Origin: Caballeronia fortuita
Lineage (GTDB): Bacteria; Pseudomonadota; Gammaproteobacteria; Burkholderiales; Burkholderiaceae
Length of the DNA: 64,000 bases
Direction of reading: 5' to 3'
Assembly (NCBI RefSeq): GCF_001544835.2
Contig: NZ_FCNX02000012.1
Coordinates: 124,001 to 188,000, forward strand
Shown: in pieces, positions 54,605-63,824 of the stretch
Layout: each line of letters begins with the position of its first letter
Numbering within the stretch: position 1 is the stretch's first letter
Position numbers and translations under genes: made by a program
The notes under the pieces: model-generated
The model's database searches: none
What the model was told of the DNA's origin: nothing
What the model saw: the letters and a program-made list of their open reading frames with translations, nothing else

Positions 54605-55969
54605 GTGTTCCAAATCGAATCGCGTGCGCAGATGAGCATGTTGCCGCGCCTGCAGCCGCGCCAGTTCTATGACCTCGTGATCGAAGTCGCGATCGTGCGG
54701 CCGGGCCCCGTTCAGGGCGGCATGGTGCATCCGTACCTACGCCGGCGGCAAGGACTGGAAGCTGTGTCGTTTCCCTCACCCGAGATGGAAACGGCGCTGG
54801 CCCGCACGCTCGGCGTGCCGATCTTTCAGGAGCAGGTGATGCAGGTCGCGATGCTTGCCGCAGGCTTCAGCGCCGGCGAGGCCGACCAGCTTCGTCGCGC
54901 AATGGCTGCGTGGAAGCGCAAAGGCGGGCTACAGCATTACTACGACCGCATCGTGAACGGCATGCTCGATCGTGGCTACGACCGCGAGTTCGCTGAATCC
55001 ATCTTCGCGCAGATCCAGGGCTTCGGGGAGTACGGCTTCCCCGAGAGCCACGCCGCGAGCTTCGCCCTGCTCGTCTATGCAAGCTGCTGGCTGAAGTGCC
55101 ACGAACCCGCTGCGTTCCTGTGCGCGATGCTTAACAGTCAGCCGATGGGCTTCTACTCGCCCTCGCAGCTCGTTCAGGACGCGAAGCGTCACAAGGTGCG
55201 CGTGCTGCCAATCGACGTCACGATCAGCAACTGGGATTCGTTGTTAGAAGGCGATGGCTCGATAGCGCCGGTGCGGCTCGGCATGTCGCTCATTCGCGGC
55301 ATGCGGGACGAGTCGGCCGCGCGCATCGAGGCCGCGCGAGCAGTGCGTCCTTTCGAGTCGGTCAACGATCTTGCCAACAGAGCACGGCTCGATCGCCGCG
55401 ACCTTCAGCTGCTCGCCGACGCGAACGCCCTTTCCGCGCTATCGGGCAATCGGCGGGAGGCGCTTTGGCAAGCGGTGGCAGCCGTTCCCGACAAGGACTT
55501 GTTGCGCACGACGACGCGCGATGAAGAACTGCCGGTACTGGCCGCGCCCAACGATGCGCAGGAGATCGTCAGCGACTATCGCTCGACGGGCCTGACATTG
55601 AACCGGCACCCTCTTGCTTTGCTGCGCGAACGGCTCAGCGAGAAGAAGATCTTCGCGGCGTCGAAGCTCGCCACCTATCCGAACGGCCGTCTCGCAAAGG
55701 CATGCGGGATCGTCACTGTGCGCCAGCGGCCCGGCACAGCGAACGGTGTTCTTTTCATTACGTTGGAAGACGAGACCGGCCAGATCAACGTGATCGTATG
55801 GCCGTCGTTGGTCGAGAAGTTCAGAAAAGAAGCACTCGGAGCTTCGCTGCTTGGCGTCTATGGAGTCTGGCAGAAGGAAGGCGAGGTAAAGCACCTTGTC
55901 GCGAATCGCCTCGTCGACATGACGTCACTCCTTGGCAACTTGGCGACGTCAAGCCGCAATTTTCACTGA
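54605..55969 (+). pseudogene. dnaE2: dnaE2 (imuC), C-terminal part only
   Basis: Starting abruptly at VFQIESRAQMSMLPRLQPRQ, the frame encodes the last 454 residues of the error-prone polymerase DnaE2: FYDLVIEVAIVRPGPVQGGM, helix-hairpin-helix region ALSGNRREALWQAV and the OB-fold end GVLFITLEDETGQINVIVWP. The PHP domain and the catalytic Asp residues in the missing first half (about 580 residues) are gone. No start codon or ribosome site suits this fragment. Confidence 0.9.
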
Positions 55970-55971
55970 AC

Positions 55972-56220
55972 CTATTTGTGCCCACCGTTTATGCGGTATA
56001 TCGTGTTGTCAACGTCTGCCTGGGCTTGCTTCAAGTGCGCACATAGACCTTGTGGTGCTTCCAAATCGCCGCATTTTACCTCGGCGATCACCATCTGGAT
56101 TTGTTCGTTCGCGGCGCGGGCAGCCGACAACAGCGACTCTTTTTCGTCGGACGGTCGGTGCTCGCTGCAACCAAATGCGAACGCAGCAACGAGCGCAACG
56201 ACGTAAGCAGTGGTTCTCAT
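55972..56220 (-). CDS. Small lipoprotein
   Basis: An 82-residue product: TTAYVVALVAAFAFGCSEHR, a lipobox with Cys at about residue 18, then a helical acidic domain (LLSAARAANEQIQMVIAEVK) with two more Cys. Two bases separate its stop from that of the dnaE2 remnant; they are convergent. Family unknown. Confidence 0.7.
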   Translation of the reverse strand: MRTTAYVVALVAAFAFGCSEHRPSDEKESLLSAARAANEQIQMVIAEVKCGDLEAPQGLCAHLKQAQADVDNTIYRINGGHK

Positions 56221-56487
56221 TGTTTTGGTTTTCCGGTGTCTTCGCGCAAGAACGTGGTCTTCGCTCCCGCTTGTGATGTGCTCGCTGAGCGACTGAAAAA
56301 AGACTTGGCGCTCCCTTTGCTAATGACATTGCGCGGTCGCAAACGAGCGCAGGCCAGCACCAACATTGTTGCCGAGAGCGGCCTGGCGCGTCGCGGAGCA
56401 CTGGCCAGGACAGACCATGAGCCGGGTGGTGCCCCGCTTTCTATAAAACTTCCGGGATCCGCGGACCAGTCAACAATAGCGAAGGGC

Positions 56488-57399
56488 CTAAAGCTGATCG
56501 AACGGCTTTCGATCCAACAAACAGTCGATGAATGCACCGAGGAGCGCTGGTCGGTGCTGCCTACTCGGATAGTAGAGGAACAGCCCCGGGCGCGAAATTG
56601 ACCAGTCCGCGAGAACTTGGACTAGCCGTCCCTGGGCCAGAAGCTCACCCACGCCATCTCGTTCAAAGTGATACGCAATGCCGAGCCCGTTCACGGCAGC
56701 AGCTATCCCGATGTCAGCATGGTTCGTGACGACGGGGCCGTCAACCTCAACTTCGAGTTGTTGCCCCCGTTTCCTAAACTCCCAGCGGTAACGCCTGCCA
56801 TCCATCTGGAGCCGCCAGTTGATGCATGCATGCTTATGCAAATCGGCAGGTGATTTGGGAGTCCCTCGACGCGAGAGGTAGTCTGGGGACGCTACCGCAA
56901 CCATGTCTAGGTCCGGCGTGAGGCGCACGGCCACCATGTCTTTCTCGAGTCGGTTACCCACACGGATGCCCGCGTCAAAGCGGCCAACCACGATATCGGC
57001 CAGCGCATCGTCGACCACGATGTCGAGAACCACGTCAGGGTGTGCTTGATGGAAACGTGAAAGCCGGGGCGCGATGATAGTTCTCGCCGCTATCCCCAGC
57101 GTGTTAATGCGAAGTGTGCCGCTCATCTGTCCCGTGGACTCACTGGCTTCAGCGACTGCAGCAGCCATCTCTCCAAACAACGGAGCTATGCGCCTGTACA
57201 GCAGCTCGCCACTTGCCGATGGCGCAACGCTTCGAGTAGTGCGATTCAGAAGACGGGCTCCGATGCGGCCCTCGAGCTGTCGGATGGTCTGGCTGAGTGC
57301 CGAAGCGGATAGGCCCAGATGCTCTGCGGCGCGCGCGAAGCTCTGTCGCTCCACGACGGCAATGAAGGCCTTCAACTCAGCAAAATCGGACCCGCGCAT
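56488..57399 (-). CDS. LysR-family transcriptional regulator
   Basis: 303 residues. HTH at about 3-60 (FAELKAFIAVVERQSFARAA then LSASALSQTIRQLEGRIGAR), then the effector domain (TLRINTLGIAARTIIAPRLS, DAGIRVGNRLEKDMVAVRLT). This is the DsdA/CrgA-like branch often linked to oxidoreductases. It is divergent from the CocE-type hydrolase with a 404-base gap, so it may control it or the NTF2-SDR operon further on. Confidence 0.92.
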   Translation of the reverse strand: MRGSDFAELKAFIAVVERQSFARAAEHLGLSASALSQTIRQLEGRIGARLLNRTTRSVAPSASGELLYRRIAPLFGEMAAAVAEASESTGQMSGTLRINTLGIAARTIIAPRLSRFHQAHPDVVLDIVVDDALADIVVGRFDAGIRVGNRLEKDMVAVRLTPDLDMVAVASPDYLSRRGTPKSPADLHKHACINWRLQMDGRRYRWEFRKRGQQLEVEVDGPVVTNHADIGIAAAVNGLGIAYHFERDGVGELLAQGRLVQVLADWSISRPGLFLYYPSRQHRPALLGAFIDCLLDRKPFDQL

Positions 57400-57803
57400 T
57401 ATGCACCGTTATCTTCATTGACTGCACGCAATATACAGCGATTACCTAAATTATCGCAAGGGCGACGCCTGCAACTGTCTCCACCAAAGAGTCCAACGCA
57501 TCGGCCCCCTCGCCCCAGACCCGGAGAACGGTAATGAACGCCCAGATTTCCCTCGATGGCCAAATCGGCTTCCTTTGGACGGCCGGCGAGCGGGCTCTGG
57601 AAACTTCCCCATCACTTGAATCAGCAGTTTGTATGCGCCGCGCTACATGACCTATTAAGAATTCGAGCGATTACCTGTTAGCTCCGACCGCGTCATGCTT
57701 GTTGCGCGGCGAGTTCGGCTCGGAAGGAACCAGACGGCTGCGCGAATCCGGTCATCGATAAGGATGGCAGGCACTTTCAAACAAAAAATCTGGAGACAAC
57801 GGT
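57400..57803. other. Divergent control region, LysR/CocE
   Basis: About 400 bases. It should contain the two promoters. No clear LysR palindrome was identified by eye, and no gene. Confidence 0.4.
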
Positions 57804-59720
57804 ATGCCTATAGTACGGAGCACGGGTTGCTATGCGCTTGTCTCGGCATGCGCGGCAATGCAGATAGCGGGCTGTGGCGGCAGCGATGCAGACAATCATT
57901 CTGCTGTGAACGATTTGAAAATCGTCACGTCCCCCGACTATCCGTCTTTGGTTTGCGAAGAACAGATTGTTCCAGCGCGAGACGGCACTCGTCTCAAGAC
58001 CTATGTTTATCGCAACAACAAAACGACGGGGAAAATGCCGACGTTGATGATCCGAAGTCCTTATAGCCGCCTGTATGGCGAGAAATGTTTTTCCGGGTAC
58101 CACTTCGAAAATCTCGTCTCGTATGCAAAAGATGGGTATGTCGCGGTCGTGCAAAGCTCGCGCGGGACGTTTATGTCCGAAGGCACCTTCAAGCCGATTG
58201 ATCAAGAGGGCCAGGACGGCTACGACGCTATCGAATGGGCGGCGTCCCAGCCGTGGTCGAGCGGGAAGGTGGGGATGAAGGGTGCGTCCTACTTTGGCCT
58301 AACACAGTGGCAGGCGGCCATTAAGCGCCCTCCCCACCTAGTTGCGATCGCGCCTGACATCACGGCCTCCGACTACCACGACAACTGGACGTATCAAAAT
58401 GGCGTGTTTGATCTCTGGTTCAACGTCTCATGGACGGCAGGAGCCTTCGAAGCGGACCAGATCATTCGAAAGTTGACCGCCAGCGGGGCGCCCCAGAGCA
58501 CGATCGACGCTCAAGCGGCAGCATGGACTGCGGAAGTCGCGCAGAACGTCGATACGACGTGGCCCAATACCCTGCCTCTGACCTCTCTTCAGGTGATGAA
58601 CGCGGACCAGCCCTTCTATCTGGAATGGTTGAAGACGCCCACCTACGATGCCTCGTGGGAGAGGATCGATATCGAGAACAAATATGGCACGCTTGACATC
58701 GCGACCCTCACTAGCGGTGCCTCCTATGACATCTTTTCTGTTGGAAGCGCTCGTAATTTTCAAGGAATGAAGAAAGCTGCTGCAACTGCGGCCGCGCGCA
58801 ACAATGCCAAGCTCGTGTGGAGAGCCTACGGACATTCTGTCGATAGCGGCTTTCCGACGTTCGGCAACGATACGCCCGATCCGAGCATCGAAAAGCGCTT
58901 CTTCGACTACCACCTGAAGGGCGTTGCAAACGGGTTTGACAGGGAGCCGCCAGTTCGGATCTACGTGCTGCTTCCGCCGGATTCAGGCCAGACGGGCAGT
59001 GGCTTTTGGATGACGGGCGACGACTTCCCGCTACCTGGCACGGTTTCGACCCGCTACTACATGGGCAGCGGTGGTAGTGCAAACACGCGATCGGGCGACG
59101 GCTTCCTCTCGCCGACGCCGGTGACCACGGGGGCCACTTTCGATTCATTTGCATATGACCCGAACAAGCCAGTGCCGACCGTGGGCGGCAATGTCTGCTG
59201 CTTCGTAAGTCCGACGAACGCCGTACGAGGGGGTGCGCAAGAGCAGGCATCCGTAGAACAACGCCCGGACGTCCTGGTTTATACAAGCAAAAGCATGGAC
59301 CGTGATATGCCCGTGATCGGTAATGTCAGAGCCAGCTTTTGGGCGAGTTCTTCAGCCGTGGATACGGACTTCACGATGAAGCTCGTGGATGTTCGCCCCG
59401 ACGGCAGTACGCACAATGTGGTCAACCGCATCGTCCGTGCAAGTTATCGTGCCGGATCGAAGCTGCCTCGGCAGCTGCTCACGGCGGATGGAGCCACCAA
59501 GTTTGAACTTGATCTGGGACCGACTGCGATCATCGTGCCCAAGAATCACAAGCTTCGTGTGCAGATTTCGTCCTCGGACTTTCCGCACTACGCGAGGAAT
59601 TTGAATACTGGGCTCGACAGCAACAGCACGGAACAGATAAAGACGGCCCAGCAGCGTATCTTTCATGATGCTAACCATCAGTCCTTTATCGAACTACCTG
59701 TCGCACCTATCACGCGATGA
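57804..59720 (+). CDS. CocE/NonD-family lipoprotein hydrolase (X-Pro dipeptidyl-peptidase fold)
   Basis: 638 residues. A lipoprotein signal (SACAAMQIAGC, Cys24) leads into the S15/CocE alpha/beta-hydrolase domain: PTLMIRSPYSRLYGEK, VVQSSRGTFMSEGTFKPI and nucleophile motif KGASYFGLTQ with Ser162. A cap region follows and then a C-terminal jelly-roll (VRASFWASSSAVDTDFTMKL, KNHKLRVQISSSDFPHYARN). The enzymes cleave acyl esters or N-terminal amides. Its extracytoplasmic location, as in the tannase at 3432, suggests attack on external substrates. A hairpin lies 76 bases after the stop. Confidence 0.9.
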   Translation: MPIVRSTGCYALVSACAAMQIAGCGGSDADNHSAVNDLKIVTSPDYPSLVCEEQIVPARDGTRLKTYVYRNNKTTGKMPTLMIRSPYSRLYGEKCFSGYHFENLVSYAKDGYVAVVQSSRGTFMSEGTFKPIDQEGQDGYDAIEWAASQPWSSGKVGMKGASYFGLTQWQAAIKRPPHLVAIAPDITASDYHDNWTYQNGVFDLWFNVSWTAGAFEADQIIRKLTASGAPQSTIDAQAAAWTAEVAQNVDTTWPNTLPLTSLQVMNADQPFYLEWLKTPTYDASWERIDIENKYGTLDIATLTSGASYDIFSVGSARNFQGMKKAAATAAARNNAKLVWRAYGHSVDSGFPTFGNDTPDPSIEKRFFDYHLKGVANGFDREPPVRIYVLLPPDSGQTGSGFWMTGDDFPLPGTVSTRYYMGSGGSANTRSGDGFLSPTPVTTGATFDSFAYDPNKPVPTVGGNVCCFVSPTNAVRGGAQEQASVEQRPDVLVYTSKSMDRDMPVIGNVRASFWASSSAVDTDFTMKLVDVRPDGSTHNVVNRIVRASYRAGSKLPRQLLTADGATKFELDLGPTAIIVPKNHKLRVQISSSDFPHYARNLNTGLDSNSTEQIKTAQQRIFHDANHQSFIELPVAPITR

Positions 59721-60226
59721 ACGGCGGCGCTGCCCAGAAGGTCTCAAATACTTGGGCTCGGGGCAGGCGCATCTTGGAGCCCTGTAGTCGGAAAAGACGA
59801 AGGGCGGGTCGATCCAGCCCTTCGTCTCGACCTCCAGGCTGTTGATGGCCACCTGCTCCGTTGGGTGCAACGCGGAATCGACGGCCATTGCTGCAATTCA
59901 ACAGGCGCCGACGTCTCCATCGGCGTCAGGCGCCTCGCGATTCAAGCCGACTCGGTGCAAGGCTCAGAGTGTGCCGCGGCAATCAGTATGCCGGCGAAGG
60001 GCTGTGAGCAGCTCAGTGAGCGCTCGGTTGCAGAGCAAAGGCCGGCAAGGTGGTGCTGCCCTGCGCACCTCGCGATCAGCAACCAGCCGAAAACACTGAA
60101 CCCGGGAAACGCATCCGCGCTGATTATGTGCTGTTTTTTTAACTGGCCATACGGATTCTGACTCATTCTCTAATTACGAAGCTTGAAGCACTCTTACCAA
60201 TTCGTTCGTTACAAGGAGCCATGTAT
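59721..60226. other. Intergenic after the CocE gene
   Basis: About 500 bases. A 10-bp inverted repeat (GACGAAGGGC/GCCCTTCGTC, 59796-59826) is followed on the minus strand by TTTT and may act as a weak terminator there. No gene recognised. Confidence 0.4.
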
Positions 60227-60565
60227 ATGAGTGCACAAGTTGAGCTGACTCTTCCCGGACCGATCTCAGCGTATTTTGCGGCGGATCGGCAGGGCCCTGA
60301 AGCCGTCGCGCGGTGCTTCACCGCGCAAGCCGTCGTTAACGATGTCGGGCAAATGCACACCGGGACAGACGAAATCAAGGCTTGGAAGGCGAAAGCTGAC
60401 GCAAAGTACACCTACACGATGATGCCCTTCGAATTGGAGCGCGACGGGGAGTTTCATATCGTCCGCGTACATGCAGCCGGTACCTTCGAAGGGAGTCCTA
60501 TTGACATGACCCTCCGCTTCGGGTTTGCCACGGGCTTAATCGCATCTCTGGAGATCTCGGTATGA
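60227..60565 (+). CDS. NTF2/SnoaL-like protein
   Basis: A 112-residue NTF2-fold protein (PGPISAYFAADRQGPEAVAR, then GTDEIKAWKAKADAKYTYTM). AAGGAG stands eight bases before ATG 60227, so the ATG at 60221, only two bases from that site, is not used. Its stop overlaps the next start (ATGA), indicating coupling to the SDR gene. Such pairs often carry out isomerase/dehydrogenase or detoxification steps; the substrate is unknown. Confidence 0.85.
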   Translation: MSAQVELTLPGPISAYFAADRQGPEAVARCFTAQAVVNDVGQMHTGTDEIKAWKAKADAKYTYTMMPFELERDGEFHIVRVHAAGTFEGSPIDMTLRFGFATGLIASLEISV

Positions 60566-61344
60566 GCTTCGACCTTCAGTTGAATGGTCTGCGGGCGGTG
60601 GTTACCGGCGGCACGCTGGGCCTTGGCGCTGCAGTCGTGAAAACTTTTGCCGAGGCCGGCGCGCGGGTGACGACATCCGCGCGCACCTTGCCGGCGCAGC
60701 CGATGGAGGGAGTCACCTACGTAGCTGCGAACCTATCAACAGCGGAAGGCACGAGTCTGCTTGCTCATACCATTCTGCAGGATTGGGGCGGCGTCGACAT
60801 ATTGGTCAACGTGCTCGGCGGCTCAACTACTCCCGCTGGCGGTTTCGCCGCAATTAGCGATGACCAATGGATCGCCGAGCTGAATCTGAATTTGATGCCC
60901 GCCGTACGGTTGGATCGTGCGCTGCTGCCGTCGATGCTCGCTCAAGGCTCGGGTGTGATCATCCACGTCAGTTCCATCCAGCGCGTGCTGCCTCTTCCTG
61001 AGTCGACCACTGCCTATGCGGCGGCCAAGGGTGCCCTCACGACATATAGCAAATCATTGTCAAAAGAGGTGACGCCAAAGGGAGTGCGCGTGTTGAGCGT
61101 GGCGCCAGGTTGGATCGAGACCGAGGCTTCGGTAGCGTTCGCTGAGCGGATGGGTGCACAGGCAGGAACGGACTACGAGGGCGGTAAGAAGATCGTCATG
61201 GATTGGCTGGGAGGGATTCCAGTGGGCCGACCCGCCAAGCCACATGAGGTTGCCGATCTAATCGCCTTCTTGGCGTCGTCGCGATCCGCTTCGATTGCAG
61301 GGTCCGAGTATCGGATCGACGGCGGCACTGTTCCCACCGTGTAG
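60562..61344 (+). CDS. Short-chain dehydrogenase/reductase
   Basis: 260 residues, classical SDR. Cofactor loop TGGTLGLG (residues 15-22), NVLGG in place of NNAG, catalytic Ser137/138, Tyr152 and Lys156 (HVSSIQRVLPLPESTTAYAA-AKG), and APGWIETE after the active site. The residue after the second strand (TSARTL) suggests NADP(H). It is translationally coupled to the NTF2-like gene. Confidence 0.92.
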   Translation: MSFDLQLNGLRAVVTGGTLGLGAAVVKTFAEAGARVTTSARTLPAQPMEGVTYVAANLSTAEGTSLLAHTILQDWGGVDILVNVLGGSTTPAGGFAAISDDQWIAELNLNLMPAVRLDRALLPSMLAQGSGVIIHVSSIQRVLPLPESTTAYAAAKGALTTYSKSLSKEVTPKGVRVLSVAPGWIETEASVAFAERMGAQAGTDYEGGKKIVMDWLGGIPVGRPAKPHEVADLIAFLASSRSASIAGSEYRIDGGTVPTV

Positions 61345-61944
61345 CCGACTGCAGCGGCCGGCTGAGCTAACGCGAGCCCAATGGCTTGCCTTCCATTAGT
61401 TAAGGGGCCTCTTACCCGTCCTGAAACATCTCAAACGCCGCGACGCTGCTCAAGATCGAATCAGAAAGCGGAGTTGGAAAAAGGTATGGGCGGCAAGATC
61501 ATGCGCCCAAAGTGTCCAGCAGGCTTGCGACAGCGTTGAAGCCACCGCCAACTTCAATTGGGAAGCGAGCTGAGGACCGGTCTTGACATTCGCATAGGCA
61601 GCGTGCAGCAGTCGTCTATCCGCCTTGACATGGTGCAGTTTGTTCGGTGTGCCGGTCTCTCAGGGCTCCACTGTGAGCCTTTTTGCCGACGCGCAATGCG
61701 TCGGTTTTTTTTGGTGCAAGAAGTTTGGTTGTTTTGTTGCTTGATGGCGAGTTACGGATGGCGCCGTCGGACCGTCTCGCAAATCGATATGCGTCTTTGT
61801 GACCGGCGTCGCACGACGAGCGTACTCAACAGGCCCGTCTGTCCTCGCAATCTTTGCGCATGCTGGTGTCCAATCGCTTCGGGGGGACGCTTGCCGTTGA
61901 AGGCTCGTATCTCGTCGCGAGCGCTGTCTAGGGCGCATGTGAAT
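61345..61944. other. Intergenic with orphan terminator
   Basis: About 600 bases after the SDR gene, without a recognisable protein. The strong terminator at 61686 lies 340 bases beyond the SDR stop, so it may end a long 3' region or a separate small RNA. Confidence 0.5.
61686..61712 (+). terminator. Intrinsic terminator
   Basis: The stem CCGACGC/GCGTCGG with loop GCAAT is directly followed by eight T. This is a canonical rho-independent terminator for plus-strand transcripts. Confidence 0.88.
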
Positions 61945-62295
61945 TCAGGGAAATTTGCTCGTCGGGTACTTCTCGAAATCAGCAACGAATTGCGCCGTAA
62001 GCCCGGATGCCAACATCGCTTCTCGGCCTGATGCGACCTCCCTCTGGAACGCGAATGCTCCAAGACATAGGACGACAAGCAGGACGATAGGCGCGACGGT
62101 CTGCGTCCATTGCAGAGCGCTCGAAAGCTCCGCCCCCGATTGCATCAACCAACGAGTTATGAGGACGCTGCCGCATCCGAACACGGCTGCCGCGCCGGCC
62201 TGGAACAAAAATCGCCGACGGCGCATTCGAGCTTCCACATAGAGCGCGATCGCTTCCCATTGCTGCTTCGTATAAGTGCGCTCATCGAGCTGCAT
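61945..62295 (-). CDS. Small membrane protein, unknown
   Basis: A 116-residue product with a charged start (YTKQQWEAIALYVEARMRRR), two hydrophobic segments (FLFQAGAAAVFGCGSVLITR and TVAPIVLLVVLCLGAFAF) and a soluble tail. Last in a row of minus-strand small genes. No family recognised. Confidence 0.65.
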   Translation of the reverse strand: MQLDERTYTKQQWEAIALYVEARMRRRRFLFQAGAAAVFGCGSVLITRWLMQSGAELSSALQWTQTVAPIVLLVVLCLGAFAFQREVASGREAMLASGLTAQFVADFEKYPTSKFP

Positions 62296-62310
62296 GGCCC
62301 CAACTTCCTA

Positions 62311-62559
62311 TCAAACATCCTGCTTCGCCTCTGCCTTGAGTGCGAATACGAAGATCACAACGGCGAGGCCGAAGCCGATCGCTCCGCCAATGCCACCGGC
62401 TTTTGAAACGTCGACCGTTGCGTAGTGCAACTCAACGGCACCCAGATTAATCGCCTGCCCAACGAGAAGCCCGATAAGGCCCAGGGCGCCGGAAAGGATC
62501 CCGACGAGAGCAGCCAGCCCGAATATACGAAGCAGGCTATCGTTCCAGGCTATGTCCAT
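62311..62559 (-). CDS. Small membrane protein, unknown
   Basis: An 82-residue product with two hydrophobic helices rich in glycine (FGLAALVGILSGALGLIGLL and GGIGGAIGFGLAVVIFVFAL) separated by a short loop. It ends 15 bases before the next minus-strand gene, so co-transcription is likely. No family recognised. Confidence 0.65.
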   Translation of the reverse strand: MDIAWNDSLLRIFGLAALVGILSGALGLIGLLVGQAINLGAVELHYATVDVSKAGGIGGAIGFGLAVVIFVFALKAEAKQDV

Positions 62560-62678
62560 TTATATCCTTATTGTCGCTGCGTCGGGGTTTCCGCCGGGCC
62601 GTGGACGCTGCGCGCGCCGGCGACACCCACCAACTATTTCATAGTGAGACCGTGTCGGTCAGTTCAATGCGCCCGTTG

Positions 62679-62969
62679 TCACTTGATCCGATTCCATTCG
62701 GCGTAGATCGCGCCGAAGACCGTGGGCACCACGTCGTGGCCTTCGAAAGAAACCGGCCGGTCGTCGTTTGGATAGCCCATTGCGGGAGAGGCCCGCAACA
62801 TGCCGAGCATCCGCGCGCTGTGTTCGCCAGTGGATGCAACTTCACTGAGAACCTCCGACTCGATTTTATGAATTAGCGCCCAAGTCAGCGTCCCGGCCTG
62901 CCGATGGCGTTGCACGGCTGCAGGCACGGCGTCTCTCAAAGCCGCATCGGCGGCATACAGTGCGTCCAT
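62679..62969 (-). CDS. Hypothetical protein
   Basis: A 96-residue helical product (MDALYAADAALRDAVPAAVQ, LIHKIESEVLSEVASTGEHS). Family not recognised. It follows the 72-residue gene by 14 bases. Confidence 0.65.
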   Translation of the reverse strand: MDALYAADAALRDAVPAAVQRHRQAGTLTWALIHKIESEVLSEVASTGEHSARMLGMLRASPAMGYPNDDRPVSFEGHDVVPTVFGAIYAEWNRIK

Positions 62970-62983
62970 TTTCTCTCCGTTTC

Positions 62984-63202
62984 CTAATTGGGCAGTGCGT
63001 GCTTTCGTAGCAGAGCCCTGATCGCATCTTCGACCGTCGACCGGAGCACATACTCCCGACCTTGCGGGAGTAGCGCGGCGAACGCTTCAGTCAATGAATA
63101 AGCGACCTCAGCCACATCACGTTCACGAACGATTACCCTTAATCCAGCGGTAAGCTCGGCTTCAAGTTCACGATCGTTGATTCGGAGTTCGATAGTAGCC
63201 AT
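62984..63202 (-). CDS. Hypothetical protein
   Basis: A 72-residue product (ATIELRINDRELEAELTAGL, then VAYSLTEAFAALLPQGREYV). An N-terminal beta strand followed by helices. GGAGATGAG stands upstream of the ATG. Family not recognised. Confidence 0.65.
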   Translation of the reverse strand: MATIELRINDRELEAELTAGLRVIVRERDVAEVAYSLTEAFAALLPQGREYVLRSTVEDAIRALLRKHALPN

Positions 63203-63235
63203 CGTCTCATCTCCTGATTCGATGCGTCGTTTTCC

Positions 63236-63412
63236 TCATTCGTGGTCACGAAGGTCCGACAGAGATTCTTCGAGCATGTCCGCCGCGTCCAAATGAAGCT
63301 GCACAACGGTATCGGTTAGCGGCTCGCCGTTCGGCATCCTGCGTGACTCCGCAGAATCGCGCAAAACGTTAATCGCTGCCCGCAGAGCAAGCGCTGGAGT
63401 CAAATTGGACAT
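63236..63412 (-). CDS. Hypothetical protein
   Basis: A 58-residue helical product from ATG 63412 (SNLTPALALRAAINVLRDSA, HLDAADMLEESLSDLRDHE); an in-frame ATG at 63433 would add seven basic residues. Neither start has a strong ribosome site. It lies between the toxin gene and the other small genes on the same strand. Confidence 0.55.
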   Translation of the reverse strand: MSNLTPALALRAAINVLRDSAESRRMPNGEPLTDTVVQLHLDAADMLEESLSDLRDHE

Positions 63413-63446
63413 GGTTCGTTTTCCGTGTTTCATGACTGGCTGACAG

Positions 63447-63824
63447 TCAGAGCTTTATGACGAGGTCCGTGTACTTTGCGACGTTGTCGTCTTCGCTGAG
63501 CAGGCGCAGCGGCTCCGTGATGGCTTGTGCCACGAGCATCCGATCGAAGGGATCTCGGTGAATGTCTGGCAGCTCGCGAACAGTCGCAGCGTGCGCCGCC
63601 GTTACTGGTAGTTCGCGAAACCCCGCGTCCTCCATCCGCGCGACTAGCTCCGGTACATCGGCGTCAAGCTTTCCGAGCGCCGCCTTGATAGATATCTCCC
63701 AAATGCTCGCGGCGCTGACGAACACAACGTCGGCGCTAAGCATCGTTGCTTCAGCACGCTTGGAAAGCCTTCTATCGCCGCCCATCGCCCACAAAAAAAC
63801 GTGTGTGTCGATCAACAGGCGCAT
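63447..63824 (-). CDS. PIN-domain toxin (VapC-like)
   Basis: 125 residues, a full PIN-domain ribonuclease: Asp6 in MRLLIDTHVFLWAM, Glu43 in SIWEISIKAALGKL, and Asp91/Asp94 in HRDPFDRMLVAQA, the metal-binding acidic set. Its start codon overlaps the antitoxin stop by one base (TAATG). VapC-type toxins cut tRNA or rRNA when released from the antitoxin. Confidence 0.92.
   Translation of the reverse strand: MRLLIDTHVFLWAMGGDRRLSKRAEATMLSADVVFVSAASIWEISIKAALGKLDADVPELVARMEDAGFRELPVTAAHAATVRELPDIHRDPFDRMLVAQAITEPLRLLSEDDNVAKYTDLVIKL

Noticed and set aside
59796..59826. Terminator of the CocE gene
   Set aside because: The 10-bp hairpin has no T-run on the plus strand; the T-run is on the minus side, where no gene ends nearby.
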